From contig JAVEEE010000285.1 in assembly GCA_030840615.1 (NCBI GenBank), positions 1 to 5,146 on the forward strand: a DNA stretch of 5,146 nt. Direction: 5' to 3'. Shown here in pieces: positions 5,076 to 5,146 of the stretch (position 1 is the stretch's first letter; every line of letters starts with the position of its first letter). Made by a program: the position numbers and the translations under genes. The notes beneath the pieces are model-generated. The model made no database searches and was not told the origin of the DNA. It saw only the letters and a list, made by a program, of their open reading frames with translations. Source of the DNA: Frankiaceae bacterium. Lineage in GTDB: Bacteria > Actinomycetota > Actinomycetes > JAFAQI01.

Positions 5076-5146
5076 TCAGCTGCCGAGCTTGACCCGGAGC
5101 TGTTGCAGCACCGGGTCCGGAACGAGCCCGGAGACGTCCCCGCCGA
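5076..5146 (-). CDS. coaD: Phosphopantetheine adenylyltransferase, C-terminal end (cut by window edge)
   Basis: Only the last 22 codons are in the window. They read GGDVSGLVPDPVLQQLRVKL followed by GS and a stop. GGDVSxLVP is the conserved C-terminal signature of CoaD, which transfers AMP from ATP to 4'-phosphopantetheine in coenzyme A synthesis. The same cofactor arm is what acpP later in the block carries, but that link is shared metabolism rather than evidence of co-regulation. The call rests on a short stretch plus the neighbourhood. Confidence 0.8.
   Translation of the reverse strand, partial: GGDVSGLVPDPVLQQLRVKLGS

Overview
The window is a dense, GC-rich, single-strand block: every gene I can support is on the minus strand, so transcription runs from the right edge to the left. 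The gene content and order are coaD, a SepIVA-like coiled-coil protein, a DUF177 protein, rpmF, acpP, rnc, mutM, acyP, a small coiled-coil protein, then smc. This is the conserved ribosome / RNase III / DNA repair / chromosome-condensation neighbourhood of Actinomycetota. The SepIVA-like protein upstream of DUF177 and acyP between mutM and smc fit that phylum well. An acyl carrier protein gene between rpmF and rnc differs from the mycobacterial version as I remember it, so I would call it an actinobacterium outside Mycobacterium without going further.

Right part (about 4434-5146): the last 22 codons of coaD, then a 165-residue SepIVA-like protein 36 nt downstream with a GTG start and a clear ribosome binding site. 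A spacer of about 108 nt follows and holds a plausible promoter for the next operon.

Middle (about 1265-4433): a tightly packed operon. DUF177 and rpmF are separated by 3 nt, rpmF and acpP by 19 nt, acpP and rnc share TGATG, and rnc and mutM are separated by 3 nt. acyP starts 40 nt after the mutM stop (13 nt if a weaker ATG is used). The set joins 50S ribosome assembly (DUF177, L32), fatty acid synthesis (ACP), RNA processing (RNase III) and oxidised-guanine repair (MutM). Most starts are not ATG.

Left part (1-1264): a 72-codon gene of unknown function stands alone, with a candidate promoter upstream and a textbook intrinsic terminator with a UACG tetraloop downstream. Then comes the first 238 codons of smc, cut by the window edge.

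No new multi-gene system is visible. The real oddity is inside mutM: an in-frame insert of about 48 residues built from 2.4 copies of a 51-bp repeat. Each full copy puts a perfect four-tract G-quadruplex motif on the coding strand, between two beta strands of the catalytic domain.
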